Shown here piece after piece: positions 25,036-34,228 of a DNA stretch of 64,000 nt. The translations under genes were made by a program, and so were the position numbers. A model generated the notes under the pieces. That model saw only the letters and a program-made list of their open reading frames with translations. It searched no databases and had not been told where the DNA came from. The DNA comes from Halomonas sp. McH1-25 (GTDB lineage Bacteria; Pseudomonadota; Gammaproteobacteria; Pseudomonadales; Halomonadaceae), in contig NZ_JAKRFI010000006.1 in the NCBI RefSeq assembly GCF_022348165.1, positions 1-64,000 on the forward strand. Direction: 5' to 3'. Positions within the stretch are counted from its first letter, which is position 1. Each line of letters begins with the position of its first letter.

Positions 25036-27476
25036 TCGAAAAGCTCCGTGGGGTTGAGGATCATCAGGATGGAGCCGTCGCCCATGACGGCAGTACCGGA
25101 GTAACCAGAGAGTTCGCCAAGAATGCCTACCATGGGCTTGAGAATGATGTCGTTGGAGCCATGGAAGTCGTCTATCAACAGGCCTACCAGTTCCCCACGG
25201 CTACGCAGCACCATCAGCGCATACTCATCGTCATCGTTGACCAGCTGCTCCATGTCGCAAGCCAGTAGCTGATTGAGGCTTTTCAGCGGGATGGTGCGCC
25301 CACGCAACTGAGCTGTCGGTTGTTGCTTGATGGTGTGAATGGCCTGCTGGGGAAGCCGCACGGTCTCCATCACCTGATCCATGGGAATACCGAAGCGCTG
25401 GCCGGCAGACTCGATGACCATGACCTGCGTGACAGCCATGCTCAGCGGCAATGACAGGCTAAGCTGGGTGCCCTTGCCGGGCTGGCTGGCCAGGCGTAGT
25501 TGGCCACCGACCTTCTCGATGCCCGAGCGCACCACATCCATGCCGACCCCACGGCCGGACAGGTCCGAAATCTGTTCAGCCGTCGAGAAGCCGGGAAGGA
25601 AGACTAGATTGATCAGTTCCTGATCACCCATGGCCTCCAGGCTGGCAACATCAACCAGCGCCTTGCTGGCCACCTTCGACTTGATCTTCTGCGGGTCGAT
25701 GCCTCGCCCATCGTCCTCGATGGTGATCATGACATGGTCGGCATTCTGGCTGGCGCGGATACGCAGGGTGCCGACGTCCGGCTTGCCAGCGTCGACTCGC
25801 TCATCGGGCAGTTCCAGGCCATGATCCAGAGCATTGCGGATAATGTGGACCAGCGGGTCGGCCAAGGCTTCGATCATCGACTTGTCGGCTTCCGTGTCCT
25901 CGCCTTCCAGGACCAGGTTGACCTTCTTGCCCAGCTTGCGGGAAATATCCCTGACCAGGCGCGGGAAGCGCTGGAGTACAAAGGACACGGGCATCATCCG
26001 CACCTGCATGATGGCGTCCTGCAGGTCTTCGGCGATACGATTTACCACCGCGTACTGGGCCTTGATCTCACGGGCCAGTTCACGCTGGGCATACTGACTC
26101 TCAGCGCGCTCCGCCAGGTAGGGCAAGCCATTCTTGGCGACCACAATCTCGCCGATCAGATTCATCAACCGATCGATTTTCTCCTGCTCGATCTTGAGCA
26201 CCTTTGGCGTAGCGCTGGTAACTGCCTCGTCCTGACGCCGGGTCGCTGTCCGGTCCACTGATGCATTGGGACGCTCCGCTGTTGCTGCCATAGCGGGAGC
26301 CGCAACAGATACGTTGGCCTGGGCTTCCCCCGAGCTTGCTGACAGCGCCGCGGATTCGGTCTCGCAAGTGTTCTTGTCTTGCGCTAATCCAAGCTTCAGC
26401 TCTGCAAGAGCGTCGAACTGTTCTGTCAACCAGTTCAGTATCGGTTCGGCGCTGGAGTGCGCCTGAGCCTGTTCCGTTACGTGCTTGAGGGTAAGAAACG
26501 CCTCGGGACTTGCCTGACGCGACAGTACACTGCGAAGCGTGCGAATAATGGCGGCCTGCTGCCCGCTCAGCCACGGCTGGCCCAGACAGGCGAGCAGCGC
26601 CGCCTGTTGCGTGCGGATAATGTCCAGGGCCAATGGCTCGATGCCGGTCAGAACGATAGTTAATGCATTAGCGGTTCGGAGCGGAACTGACCGCTTTTCG
26701 TCAGGCTCGCGTGGCGCTGATGTGACCGCTTGATAGGCAACCTGGTCCGAAACATAGCGGAAGTGCTCGTTCAGCTGGCTTTCGCTACTCAAAACTAAAA
26801 ATTCGAAGCGTAGCCTGCACTCGTAGGCATCCAGCTCTCCCAGTGGCGGCCAGGGCTGGCACGGCGTAACGCGTCGCCACAGCACGCCATCCAACTGACG
26901 AACCAGATGCAGTGGATCCGTCCCTTGAAAGAAGCATTCACTGGCCGGTCGGTAGTCAACGGCGTAGACGCTCTGACCGTCGCGCAGGGCATCGTCCAAC
27001 TGCTGAGCCACCTCTTCAGGCAATTCATTCAGCAGGCTGGGAACCCATGGGCTGATATCTTCAGCCGAAACATCCGACTCGGGTGTCGACGTCGGCGCCA
27101 GCCAATGACGCAGCCCCGTGATCAGCTCCTGAGGCGGCATCTGGAAAGCGTCGCCCGGCTGTTCCCGGCGCTCCACTTCATCCAGAAAGGCATTGACGTA
27201 ATCCGCGGTGTCCAGCAGCTGGTCGGCCAGGGTCTGATTGAAGGTCAGGGCTCCCGTACGCACGCTGTCCATGACGTCTTCGGCAGCATGCAGCACACTG
27301 GTCAGCGCTGGGAAATCAAACAGCCCCGAGTTGCCCTTGAGGGTATGGACCAGGCGGAAAAGCTCATCCAGAGAGGCAAGATCCCCAGGATTGCGCTCCA
27401 TGGTCAGTAGGGTATTACCGATCGACTCCAGTGCTTCGCGGCTCTCCTGGAGGAATTGCTGAAGCAGCGGGCTCAC
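25032..27476 (-). CDS. cheA: CheA chemotaxis histidine kinase
   Basis: 814 residues. Domain order: Hpt (1-110) with phospho-His H44 in VHTLKGNS; a long linker (about 130-425) without a clear CheY-binding P2; dimerisation helices from about 430; HATPase with ADPLVHIIRNALDHG (N box) and DLSGRGVGMDVV (G box); and a C-terminal CheW-like domain from about 660. All catalytic motifs are intact. It overlaps both neighbouring genes by 4 nt. It should form signalling arrays with the triple CheW and the receptors of this operon and phosphorylate the two CheY proteins and CheB. Confidence 0.95.
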   Translation of the reverse strand: MSPLLQQFLQESREALESIGNTLLTMERNPGDLASLDELFRLVHTLKGNSGLFDFPALTSVLHAAEDVMDSVRTGALTFNQTLADQLLDTADYVNAFLDEVERREQPGDAFQMPPQELITGLRHWLAPTSTPESDVSAEDISPWVPSLLNELPEEVAQQLDDALRDGQSVYAVDYRPASECFFQGTDPLHLVRQLDGVLWRRVTPCQPWPPLGELDAYECRLRFEFLVLSSESQLNEHFRYVSDQVAYQAVTSAPREPDEKRSVPLRTANALTIVLTGIEPLALDIIRTQQAALLACLGQPWLSGQQAAIIRTLRSVLSRQASPEAFLTLKHVTEQAQAHSSAEPILNWLTEQFDALAELKLGLAQDKNTCETESAALSASSGEAQANVSVAAPAMAATAERPNASVDRTATRRQDEAVTSATPKVLKIEQEKIDRLMNLIGEIVVAKNGLPYLAERAESQYAQRELAREIKAQYAVVNRIAEDLQDAIMQVRMMPVSFVLQRFPRLVRDISRKLGKKVNLVLEGEDTEADKSMIEALADPLVHIIRNALDHGLELPDERVDAGKPDVGTLRIRASQNADHVMITIEDDGRGIDPQKIKSKVASKALVDVASLEAMGDQELINLVFLPGFSTAEQISDLSGRGVGMDVVRSGIEKVGGQLRLASQPGKGTQLSLSLPLSMAVTQVMVIESAGQRFGIPMDQVMETVRLPQQAIHTIKQQPTAQLRGRTIPLKSLNQLLACDMEQLVNDDDEYALMVLRSRGELVGLLIDDFHGSNDIILKPMVGILGELSGYSGTAVMGDGSILMILNPTELFE

Positions 27477-27844
27477 TGGTCATCCTCCCCGGTCAGCATG
27501 TCGACCAGTTGCAGCAGGACATCCGGCTTGACCGGCTTGATCAGATAAAAATTCGCTCCGGCTTCCCAAGCCTGGAGGCGGTCCTGTTCACCGGCTTCGG
27601 TACTGATGATCACGGCCGGCGCCTGGGTGATCGCCTGGGCACGCAGATTGCTCAAGAAGCTGAAACCGTCCTGCAGAGGCATATTGACATCCACCAGGTA
27701 GAGGTCGTAAGTCGTTAACAGGCTCCTCTCCAAAGCTTCGATGCCATTGATGGCTTCATCGACCTCATAGCCGGCTTTCTCGAGAATTTGCCGATTGAAT
27801 AGCCGCACAGTGGCCGCATCATCGACGATCAGAATTCGTTTCAT
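27473..27844 (-). CDS. CheY-like single-domain response regulator (second copy)
   Basis: 123 residues, one receiver domain, with D8/D9, acceptor D52 (VDVNMPLQDG) and Lys in LIKPVKP. ATGA overlaps on both sides tie its translation to cheR and cheA. Which of the two CheY proteins gives the output cannot be told from sequence. Confidence 0.92.
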   Translation of the reverse strand: MKRILIVDDAATVRLFNRQILEKAGYEVDEAINGIEALERSLLTTYDLYLVDVNMPLQDGFSFLSNLRAQAITQAPAVIISTEAGEQDRLQAWEAGANFYLIKPVKPDVLLQLVDMLTGEDDQ

Positions 27845-28701
27845 CGGCCCTCCAGCGGCTTCTGGTAAACAATCGCATCAGGAAACTTGCGTACGACAAA
27901 TAGCGAGGAGATCCGGCTCATGGACTCAGAATGGCCAAGGCAAATCATCCCACCAGGATTCAGAGCATCGAAAAAGGTGTCGGCAGCCTGACGACGCGAC
28001 AGATCATCGAAATAGATCAATAAATTGCGGCAGAAGATGACGTCGAAACCGCGATATTGTCTGACATCGGTCGCACTCATCAGATTGACCCGGGAAAACT
28101 CCACGCTCTGGCGCAACTCGTCGCTGATCTGGTAATCCCCACTCGCCAAGGGGCGAAAGTGCTTCTCCAGCAGGGCCGACGGCAGGTTGTGCACCGAGCG
28201 TGGGCTATAGATGCCTCTCCGGGCGCGATCGAGGATAGCCGTATCGATATCCGAGGCGATCAGCTCAACGTCCCATTCATTGATGCCCTTCCAATTTTCC
28301 AGCAGGTACATGGCAATGGAGTACGGTTCTTCTCCCGAAGAGGACGGCATGGACCAGATTCGAATCGGCGATGTATCGCGCTTGCGTCTCACCACATCTT
28401 CCAGCATGTGATTGACCAGGCACTTGAGCTGGTACTCTTCACGGAAGAAGTAGGTCTCGTTTACCGTCATCACGTTGACCAACTGCTGCAACTCGTCGCT
28501 CGACGACTGGAAGCGCAGGTTGATGAAGTAATCGCGAAAGTTCTCCGCGCCAGTCGCCTCGATGCGCTCGATCAACCGCTTGTCCACGAAGTAGCGCTTC
28601 GAATCCTCGAACTGAATGCCGGTCTTGCGATAGAAGAATTCGCGGAACTTGACGAAATCCTCCTGGCTGATGGCGAGCGCTTTTTTCACATTCACCGTCA
28701 C
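27841..28701 (-). CDS. cheR: CheR chemoreceptor glutamate methyltransferase
   Basis: 286 residues: an N-terminal helical domain, then the SAM-binding fold with SMPSSSGEEPYSIAM (about residue 118) and NLLIYFDD near residue 228. It methylates receptor glutamates to reset sensitivity, opposed by CheB in the same operon. It overlaps the upstream HEAT-repeat gene and the downstream cheY by 4 nt each. Confidence 0.93.
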   Translation of the reverse strand: MTVNVKKALAISQEDFVKFREFFYRKTGIQFEDSKRYFVDKRLIERIEATGAENFRDYFINLRFQSSSDELQQLVNVMTVNETYFFREEYQLKCLVNHMLEDVVRRKRDTSPIRIWSMPSSSGEEPYSIAMYLLENWKGINEWDVELIASDIDTAILDRARRGIYSPRSVHNLPSALLEKHFRPLASGDYQISDELRQSVEFSRVNLMSATDVRQYRGFDVIFCRNLLIYFDDLSRRQAADTFFDALNPGGMICLGHSESMSRISSLFVVRKFPDAIVYQKPLEGR

Positions 28702-29321
28702 AGCGTGCCCTCCCCTTGCAGACGCTGGATCGCCAGGCCTACCGCAAAATGCAGGTACTCCTCGTTGGGAAATCGCTCACTGCAACGCTCCAATGCCGGA
28801 ATGGCGCGCCCACTGCCGATTTCACACAGCAAGTCCACGGCGCAGGCACATACATTAAGGTGGGCATCGTGGTCCAGGAGATCGATCAGCCACTGTTCTA
28901 CGTCGGGGTGACGGAGCGATTCGAGGACACCGATAGCGAGAATCCGCACGTCCGGATCACCATCCTGCAAGGCTTCCTGAATGAGTGAGGGGTACAGTCC
29001 CCCTGCCGTCTTCAGTCCTTCAATCGCGTCATTACGCAGGGCAGCATCTTCGCTGTGCAGGCAATCGATCAGCGCCGTGACGGCGGTGATATCCGCCAGC
29101 GCGGCAAGACTGGTGATGATGGCCTCGCGAACAGAGCTATCGGATTCCTCCTCGAGACGTTCTGCCAATCTGTGGCTCGCTTCAGGAAAACGTGCCAGAT
29201 CACGAGCCACCAGGCGACGTGTCGTGGCACTTTCGTCCCATAGCTTCGCGAGTAGCGAGGCGGCATCTTCTGCCGGTATTTCTTGCCGGATGTCAGTGGA
29301 CGTGTTGCGAAGCAGAGCCAT
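28698..29321 (-). CDS. HEAT-repeat protein of the chemosensory operon
   Basis: 207 residues of alpha-helical repeats with the HEAT/PBS-lyase rhythm (VREAIITSLAAL, ALRNDAIEGL, DVRILAIGVLESL). No catalytic motif is visible, so it is likely a protein-protein scaffold. GAAAGG precedes the ATG. The start overlaps the cheB stop by 29 nt. A gene of unknown function stands at this place in V. cholerae cluster I, which supports operon membership. Confidence 0.8.
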   Translation of the reverse strand: MALLRNTSTDIRQEIPAEDAASLLAKLWDESATTRRLVARDLARFPEASHRLAERLEEESDSSVREAIITSLAALADITAVTALIDCLHSEDAALRNDAIEGLKTAGGLYPSLIQEALQDGDPDVRILAIGVLESLRHPDVEQWLIDLLDHDAHLNVCACAVDLLCEIGSGRAIPALERCSERFPNEEYLHFAVGLAIQRLQGEGTL

Positions 29322-30423
29322 GGCGTTGCCCTTTCAAGTATGGGGATTTATGGGCGCACCACTGAATCAGGGTCGCGGCGATGTCGGTAGCGGGCAGGAT
29401 GTCGCTGGCACCGCCTCGACGGATCAACTCCGCAGGCATGCCGAATACCACCGCGGATTCCTTCGACTCAGCCAGCGTACGACCGCCGCGGCGTTTCAGC
29501 TCGGTCATTTCCTCCGCGCCGTCGTGTCCCATCCCGGTCAACATGACTCCGGTCAACTGCTTGGCCGGATAATGCTGCAGGGCGGTTTCCACCAACAGGC
29601 TGACCGAGGGATGCCACAGATAGCTGGCTGATTCGGGCTTGGGCAGGACATAGGGTTTCCCCGCCCGTCGGCTGATGCACACGTCGCTGCCGCCCATGCC
29701 GATGTAGACGCGCCCCGCTTCCAGCGGCATGGGCCGGCTGGCCTCGACCACTTCCAACGCCGCCAGGTTGTTTACCCGCTCGGCAAACGCACGCGTGAAA
29801 TTGGCCGGCATATGCTGGGCGACGACAATCGGATAGGGATAATTGGCCGGCAGCGGCACCAGTACGTCTTCCAGCGTTCGCGGGCCACCGGTCGATGAGC
29901 CGATCAGCACCAGTCCTTCGCCTGCCTCATCGATACAGGCAAGCGAGGCTGGGGCCAGCATGTCGGACCGGGAGGCCTGGCTGGGCTGGGAGTCCTTGGT
30001 GTTCGTTAACCGTGATTTCTTAGTTTTTACGTGTGCGGTTGCCGCAGCGCGCACTTTGGCAACTAGCGCCTCACGCACCTGGTCGATATTCAGCGAGATC
30101 GTACCGCCGGGCTTGGGGAAGAAATCGACCGCCCCGAGCGCCATTGCCTCCAGGGAGGCAATGGCGCCCTGCTCGGTGAGGGACGAGAACATCACGACGG
30201 ATCGTGGCTGTTCGGCCATGAGCATGGACAGGGCGGTCAGCCCGTCCATCTCTGGCATGTTGATGTCCAGGGTAATGACGTCGGGATCGAATGCTCTTGC
30301 CAGCTCAATGGCTTCGACACCATTGCGCGCCACTTCGAGGTCGAAGTCCCCCTCGGCCTCGAAAACCTGTTGCAAGTGACGGCGCATCAAGGCGGAATCA
30401 TCGACAATAAGTAGACGGATCAT
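29293..30423 (-). CDS. cheB: CheB receptor methylesterase/deamidase
   Basis: 376 residues. The N-terminal receiver has acceptor Asp in ITLDINMPEMDG (about residue 56). The C-terminal esterase has the Ser-His-Asp triad in GSSTGG, AQHMP and GMGHDG. It removes receptor methyl groups when phosphorylated by CheA. It follows the triple-CheW gene by 17 nt. Confidence 0.95.
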   Translation of the reverse strand: MIRLLIVDDSALMRRHLQQVFEAEGDFDLEVARNGVEAIELARAFDPDVITLDINMPEMDGLTALSMLMAEQPRSVVMFSSLTEQGAIASLEAMALGAVDFFPKPGGTISLNIDQVREALVAKVRAAATAHVKTKKSRLTNTKDSQPSQASRSDMLAPASLACIDEAGEGLVLIGSSTGGPRTLEDVLVPLPANYPYPIVVAQHMPANFTRAFAERVNNLAALEVVEASRPMPLEAGRVYIGMGGSDVCISRRAGKPYVLPKPESASYLWHPSVSLLVETALQHYPAKQLTGVMLTGMGHDGAEEMTELKRRGGRTLAESKESAVVFGMPAELIRRGGASDILPATDIAATLIQWCAHKSPYLKGQRHGSASQHVH

Positions 30424-30440
30424 GACGGCAGCCCCCAGAC

Positions 30441-31982
30441 TCAGGCCACGCTGGACAGGGCGTCCAGCTCCCGGTCAGCGAGAATCTGACGTGGCTCGAC
30501 CAGCTGAATCATGCGCTTCTGGGCAGGCAGGTTGGCGACACGTCCAAACAGCCGCTGCTGCTCGCTGGAAAGCACCGGGGCCGGTTCGATCAGTGTGCGC
30601 GAGATTTTGAGGACCTCGGCCACCGAGTCGACGATAAAACCCGTGCGCAGGTTCTTGATAACGAACACCATGATGCGCTGGCGGTCATTGGCCTCGATGC
30701 GCGGCAGCCCGAAGCGGCGGCGCTGATCGATCACCGGCAGCACGACACCACGCAGGTTCATTACGCCTTCGACAAAGGGTGGCGCTTTGGGCACATGGGT
30801 CAGGTTTTCGGGGACTCGAACGATTTCCTGCACGCTGTCGATCGGAACGCCGTACTCCTCGTTCCCCAGACGGAACACAACCAGCTGTTCTTCATCGTCA
30901 TTTTCAGCCTGGTCCAGCAACTCTTCGTCCATGCCGGGCTCCTTTGTTGTCGTCGTCAGGGCCTTTTGCACGGCCTGGTGATTCAGCAAGCGTTCGGCAG
31001 AGACCACCGAGACCAGTCGTTTGCCTTCCTGCAACCGGCACAGGCCGGTAATTTCCGCCATGGCCTGGTCACGCGCGAGCATCGGCGGCATCGCCTCAAG
31101 CAGGTTGGCCGGCACACGCAGCACCTCGTTGACGCTGTCGAGAATGATGCCCACCGACACACCCGACAGGCTGACCACTAGAATGCGACTGCGCTCATCG
31201 GTCGCCTGGCCCGGCAACTGGAACATCTCGCGCAGCGATACCAGAGGCAGTAGACGCTGGCGCAGGGTCATGACACCACGGACATGGGAGGCCGACTTGG
31301 GTACGGAGACGATATCGGCAGGAACCTGGACGATTTCCTGCACGTCTTCGATAGCGATGGCATATTCCTGCCCGGCCACACTGAAGCTGACCAGTTGCAG
31401 TTCATCGCTGGCCTCGTCTTCGGCTTCATCCCCCAGCAGGGCCATAGGCCCTGCGCTATTGGTCATACGCTGCAGCAGGCTGTTCTCGCTGAAGCTGTCG
31501 CGAATCAGCGATGCGAAATCGATGATCATGACCAGCTCGTGACCACCGACCTGCTTGAGCAGGCCGGTGAGAAGCTGAGTATCAATCGTCGTCTGGACGT
31601 TGCTGACCGGCTCGATCTGCTCATCCTCGACCATGATCACGCTGGCTACCCGATCCACCACGAAGCCCAGCGGCTGCCCCAGGTTGAGGACAATGGCTCG
31701 GGTCGCATCGTCCGCCTCGCGAGGTTCGAGTTGGAACAGCGTGCGCAGGCAGATAATCGGCAGTACATTGCCACGCAGGTTGGCCAGTCCATTGAGCGCC
31801 GGCGGGGTCAGCGGCACACGCACGACCTCGGGCACCCGAATGATCTCCTGGACCGGCAGCATCTCGACGGCGAACACTTCCTTGCCGACCGTAAAGGTCA
31901 CGTACTGCTGCACCTGCCCGAGGGAGTCATCGTCTCCCTCGTCGCCCACGACAGGGGAGTTCGGCACGGTTTCTTGGCTCAT
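30441..31982 (-). CDS. Triple-domain CheW coupling protein
   Basis: 513 residues from ATG 31982 (AAGGTG upstream; an in-frame ATG at 32009 would overlap the preceding gene). It contains three successive CheW domains, each with its NLRGNVLP/LRQRLLPL/NLRGVVLP strand and EIVQVP or EIIRVP motif, at about 25-165, 195-335 and 355-500. Ordinary CheW is one domain of 150-170 residues, so this protein can link several kinase-receptor contacts and may widen or rigidify the array. It follows the two-tip receptor gene by 23 nt. Confidence 0.92.
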   Translation of the reverse strand: MSQETVPNSPVVGDEGDDDSLGQVQQYVTFTVGKEVFAVEMLPVQEIIRVPEVVRVPLTPPALNGLANLRGNVLPIICLRTLFQLEPREADDATRAIVLNLGQPLGFVVDRVASVIMVEDEQIEPVSNVQTTIDTQLLTGLLKQVGGHELVMIIDFASLIRDSFSENSLLQRMTNSAGPMALLGDEAEDEASDELQLVSFSVAGQEYAIAIEDVQEIVQVPADIVSVPKSASHVRGVMTLRQRLLPLVSLREMFQLPGQATDERSRILVVSLSGVSVGIILDSVNEVLRVPANLLEAMPPMLARDQAMAEITGLCRLQEGKRLVSVVSAERLLNHQAVQKALTTTTKEPGMDEELLDQAENDDEEQLVVFRLGNEEYGVPIDSVQEIVRVPENLTHVPKAPPFVEGVMNLRGVVLPVIDQRRRFGLPRIEANDRQRIMVFVIKNLRTGFIVDSVAEVLKISRTLIEPAPVLSSEQQRLFGRVANLPAQKRMIQLVEPRQILADRELDALSSVA

Positions 31983-32005
31983 GTCGTTCACCTTTGTCTC
32001 AGGCC

Positions 32006-33916
32006 TCATGCACTCTGCAGCTCGTCAGCCAGTGACGCGATCTCTTCTATGGCCGTAGACAGCTCCTCGGCACCCTGGGACTGTTGCTTGGAAGCAGCGG
32101 CGGCTTCCTGAGCGGCCTGCTCGGCCTCTTGGGCAGCGGAAGAAATCTGTTCGATGCCGGCCTTGACCTGGGCAATGCTGGCACTGATTTCCTCGGCGGA
32201 CTTCAGAATGTCCGACGAGCCAGTTTCCACACTGGTGATGTCCTCGTTCATGCTATCCAGGTTCAAGGTGATGACTGTCGCCTTCTGCGCTTCGGCCAAA
32301 GCAGCGCTGATGATCTCCTCAAGATCCCGACCCACCACACCGATTTGGTCCTGCACCGCTTTCACCAGATCCTTGATACGGTCAGCGTTCTCGGCAGAGT
32401 CGTGGGCCAGGTTGCGGATATCGGTAGCGACGACCACGAAGCCCTTACCGAACTCGCCGGCACGCGCTGCTTCGATGGAACCGTTGACGGCCAGCATGTT
32501 GGTCTGGATGGAAACGGTGGTGATGGCATCGACGATCTTGTCGATACGCCGCGACACCAGTTCCAGCTCCTTGATCTGGGCAAGGCTGACCCGGGTCGCT
32601 TCAATCGATGTGGTGACCCCACGCACCAGGGCATCAATGTTGCCCTTGTTGGTCTCCATCAACGTCTTGATCGCCGTAGCTTTTTCCAGGCTGACGCTGG
32701 CACGCGACTGGGCGACGTCCAGGCCTGTCTCGATCTGATTGACGGCAGCCGCCGATTCCTCGGTTGCGGCGGCCTGGGTCTGGGCACCCTGGCGGATCTG
32801 ATCGATGACTGTGGCGATCTGGCTGGAGGCGCGGTTGATTTCCTGCACTGCGGAAGAAAGCTCCTCGGCAGCCGAGGCAACCTCCTCGGCGCTCTTGCCG
32901 ATATCGGTGGAGGTCTTCAACTCTTCGGCCAACTCGGAGAGGCTCTGTGCCGCTTGTTCGCACTCGGCCAAGGCTTGGGACTGCTCTTCGACCGTCTTGG
33001 CGGATTCTTCGGCGGCAGCGGATTGCTGTTCGGCAGCGGAAGCAATCGCTTCTGCACCGCGCAGGGCCTGCTGGGCAGCGGTACTGCTCTGTACTGCACC
33101 AGCCGCGATATCCTGTGCCCCGTTGACGATCTCGATGCAGTCCAGGCGGATCTGTTCGAGCTGGGCGGTGATCGTGGATCCTTTCTCCACTTCGCTCTGG
33201 ATGGTTTCGGCAGATTGGTTGATACCCTGAGCGATGTTTTCGACATCGTGCTGAATCTTGCCGACCATGTCGGAGATCTGCTTGGCGCTCTTCTCGGAGG
33301 TTTCTGCCAGCGTGCGCACTTCATCGGCAACGACGGCAAAGCCCTTACCATGTTTGCCCGCACGCGCGGCCTCGATGGCGGCGTTCAGGGCCAGCAGGTT
33401 AGTCTGATCGGCGATACGACCCACGGCCTTGACGATCTCGCCAATGTTGGCAGCCTGCTGCTTGAGTTCTGCCACCCGATCCACTGATCCCGCCTGACGT
33501 TCGGCCGCGACACCGATATTGGTGATCAGCGCAGAAACATCATTATTGATGGTGGCTGCCAGGTTCTGCATGGCCTCGGACTTCACCTGAGCCACGGAGG
33601 CACTCTGCTGCTGAAGCTCGATGGATTTACCAACGATATCGAAGGCACGCAGCGACTGCTGGGCAGCACCGGACGCTTCCTCGGCCCCGCTTGCGATCTG
33701 GTCGGATGCCCGCTTGAGCTCTTCCGATGCGGCAGCCGCTTCGTTCACGCCAGTGGAAAGTTGGGCGGAAGCCGCAGCAATCCGCTCGGCAGCCTGTTGC
33801 TGCTTGGCCAATGTGCGGGCGCGCTTGCGTTGCACCTCGGCATCGCGGGCGACGGAGCGGGACACGACGGTATCTGATGACGCGGAAGTCGTGGCAGGTT
33901 TTTTCACCAGGGCCAT
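32006..33916 (-). CDS. Soluble chemoreceptor with two signalling tips (DosM-like)
   Basis: 636 residues, almost entirely coiled coil, with no signal or membrane segment, so it should be cytoplasmic. Two receptor hairpin tips are present: [17 protein letters not shown] around 171-187 and [17 protein letters not shown] around 471-487. An ordinary receptor has one. This matches the double-signalling-domain receptor DosM of V. cholerae cluster I, which bridges two CheA/CheW baseplates in cytoplasmic arrays. No ligand domain is seen. It is the first gene of the leftward operon. Its promoter region (33917-34228) contains a CCCCTAGGGG box. Confidence 0.9.
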   Translation of the reverse strand: MALVKKPATTSASSDTVVSRSVARDAEVQRKRARTLAKQQQAAERIAAASAQLSTGVNEAAAASEELKRASDQIASGAEEASGAAQQSLRAFDIVGKSIELQQQSASVAQVKSEAMQNLAATINNDVSALITNIGVAAERQAGSVDRVAELKQQAANIGEIVKAVGRIADQTNLLALNAAIEAARAGKHGKGFAVVADEVRTLAETSEKSAKQISDMVGKIQHDVENIAQGINQSAETIQSEVEKGSTITAQLEQIRLDCIEIVNGAQDIAAGAVQSSTAAQQALRGAEAIASAAEQQSAAAEESAKTVEEQSQALAECEQAAQSLSELAEELKTSTDIGKSAEEVASAAEELSSAVQEINRASSQIATVIDQIRQGAQTQAAATEESAAAVNQIETGLDVAQSRASVSLEKATAIKTLMETNKGNIDALVRGVTTSIEATRVSLAQIKELELVSRRIDKIVDAITTVSIQTNMLAVNGSIEAARAGEFGKGFVVVATDIRNLAHDSAENADRIKDLVKAVQDQIGVVGRDLEEIISAALAEAQKATVITLNLDSMNEDITSVETGSSDILKSAEEISASIAQVKAGIEQISSAAQEAEQAAQEAAAASKQQSQGAEELSTAIEEIASLADELQSA

Positions 33917-34110
33917 AAGGTTTCCTCAAGACGGACTAGGTGTGACGAAAAAGGTGGATGCAGCTGAGAGCTGGAGCGCTCACGCCAAAGCGCCTGGGTT
34001 GTCTAGTAGGCAAAAAACGCTTCGGGTCGCCTGTCTTCCGCGACAGAGCCATTTAAGCGGAGAGGGAAAACCGGAACTATCAGGCAAACCCCGATAGCGA
34101 CTCAGGAAGT

Positions 34111-34120
34111 CCCCTAGGGG
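34111..34120. promoter_or_regulatory. CCCCTAGGGG palindrome upstream of the chemosensory operon
   Basis: Perfect 10-bp palindrome in GTCCCCTAGGGGAAAC. The core CCTAGGGGAA recurs, inverted, at 37917-37929 before the PAS-GGDEF-EAL gene. A NarL-type regulator gene lies next to it, so both could be its targets. Confidence 0.4.
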
Positions 34121-34141
34121 AAACCCTGAGGGGGTCTAGTG

Positions 34142-34172
34142 ACAAAATAGCCAGGCGAAAAGCCTGGCTATT
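34142..34172 (-). terminator. Intrinsic terminator of the PAS-GGDEF-EAL gene
   Basis: Perfect 11-bp stem AATAGCCAGGC/GCCTGGCTATT with a 5-nt loop (34146-34172). Read leftward it is followed by TTGTC, with T residues in the stem end. It lies 57 nt past the stop codon. Confidence 0.8.
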
Positions 34173-34228
34173 GGGGGCAAGCCTAGCCAAGCGTCTTTTT
34201 GGCCAAGGCTGGAACGTTGGGAGACGAA

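Noticed and set aside
28057-28911. 284-codon + strand open frame across cheR and the HEAT gene
   Set aside because: It spans two well-supported minus-strand genes and has no family features or ribosome site.
32084-33487. 467-codon open frame on the + strand opposite the two-tip receptor
   Set aside because: Low-complexity antisense of a coiled-coil gene (runs of L, G and D). The opposite strand encodes a clear chemoreceptor.
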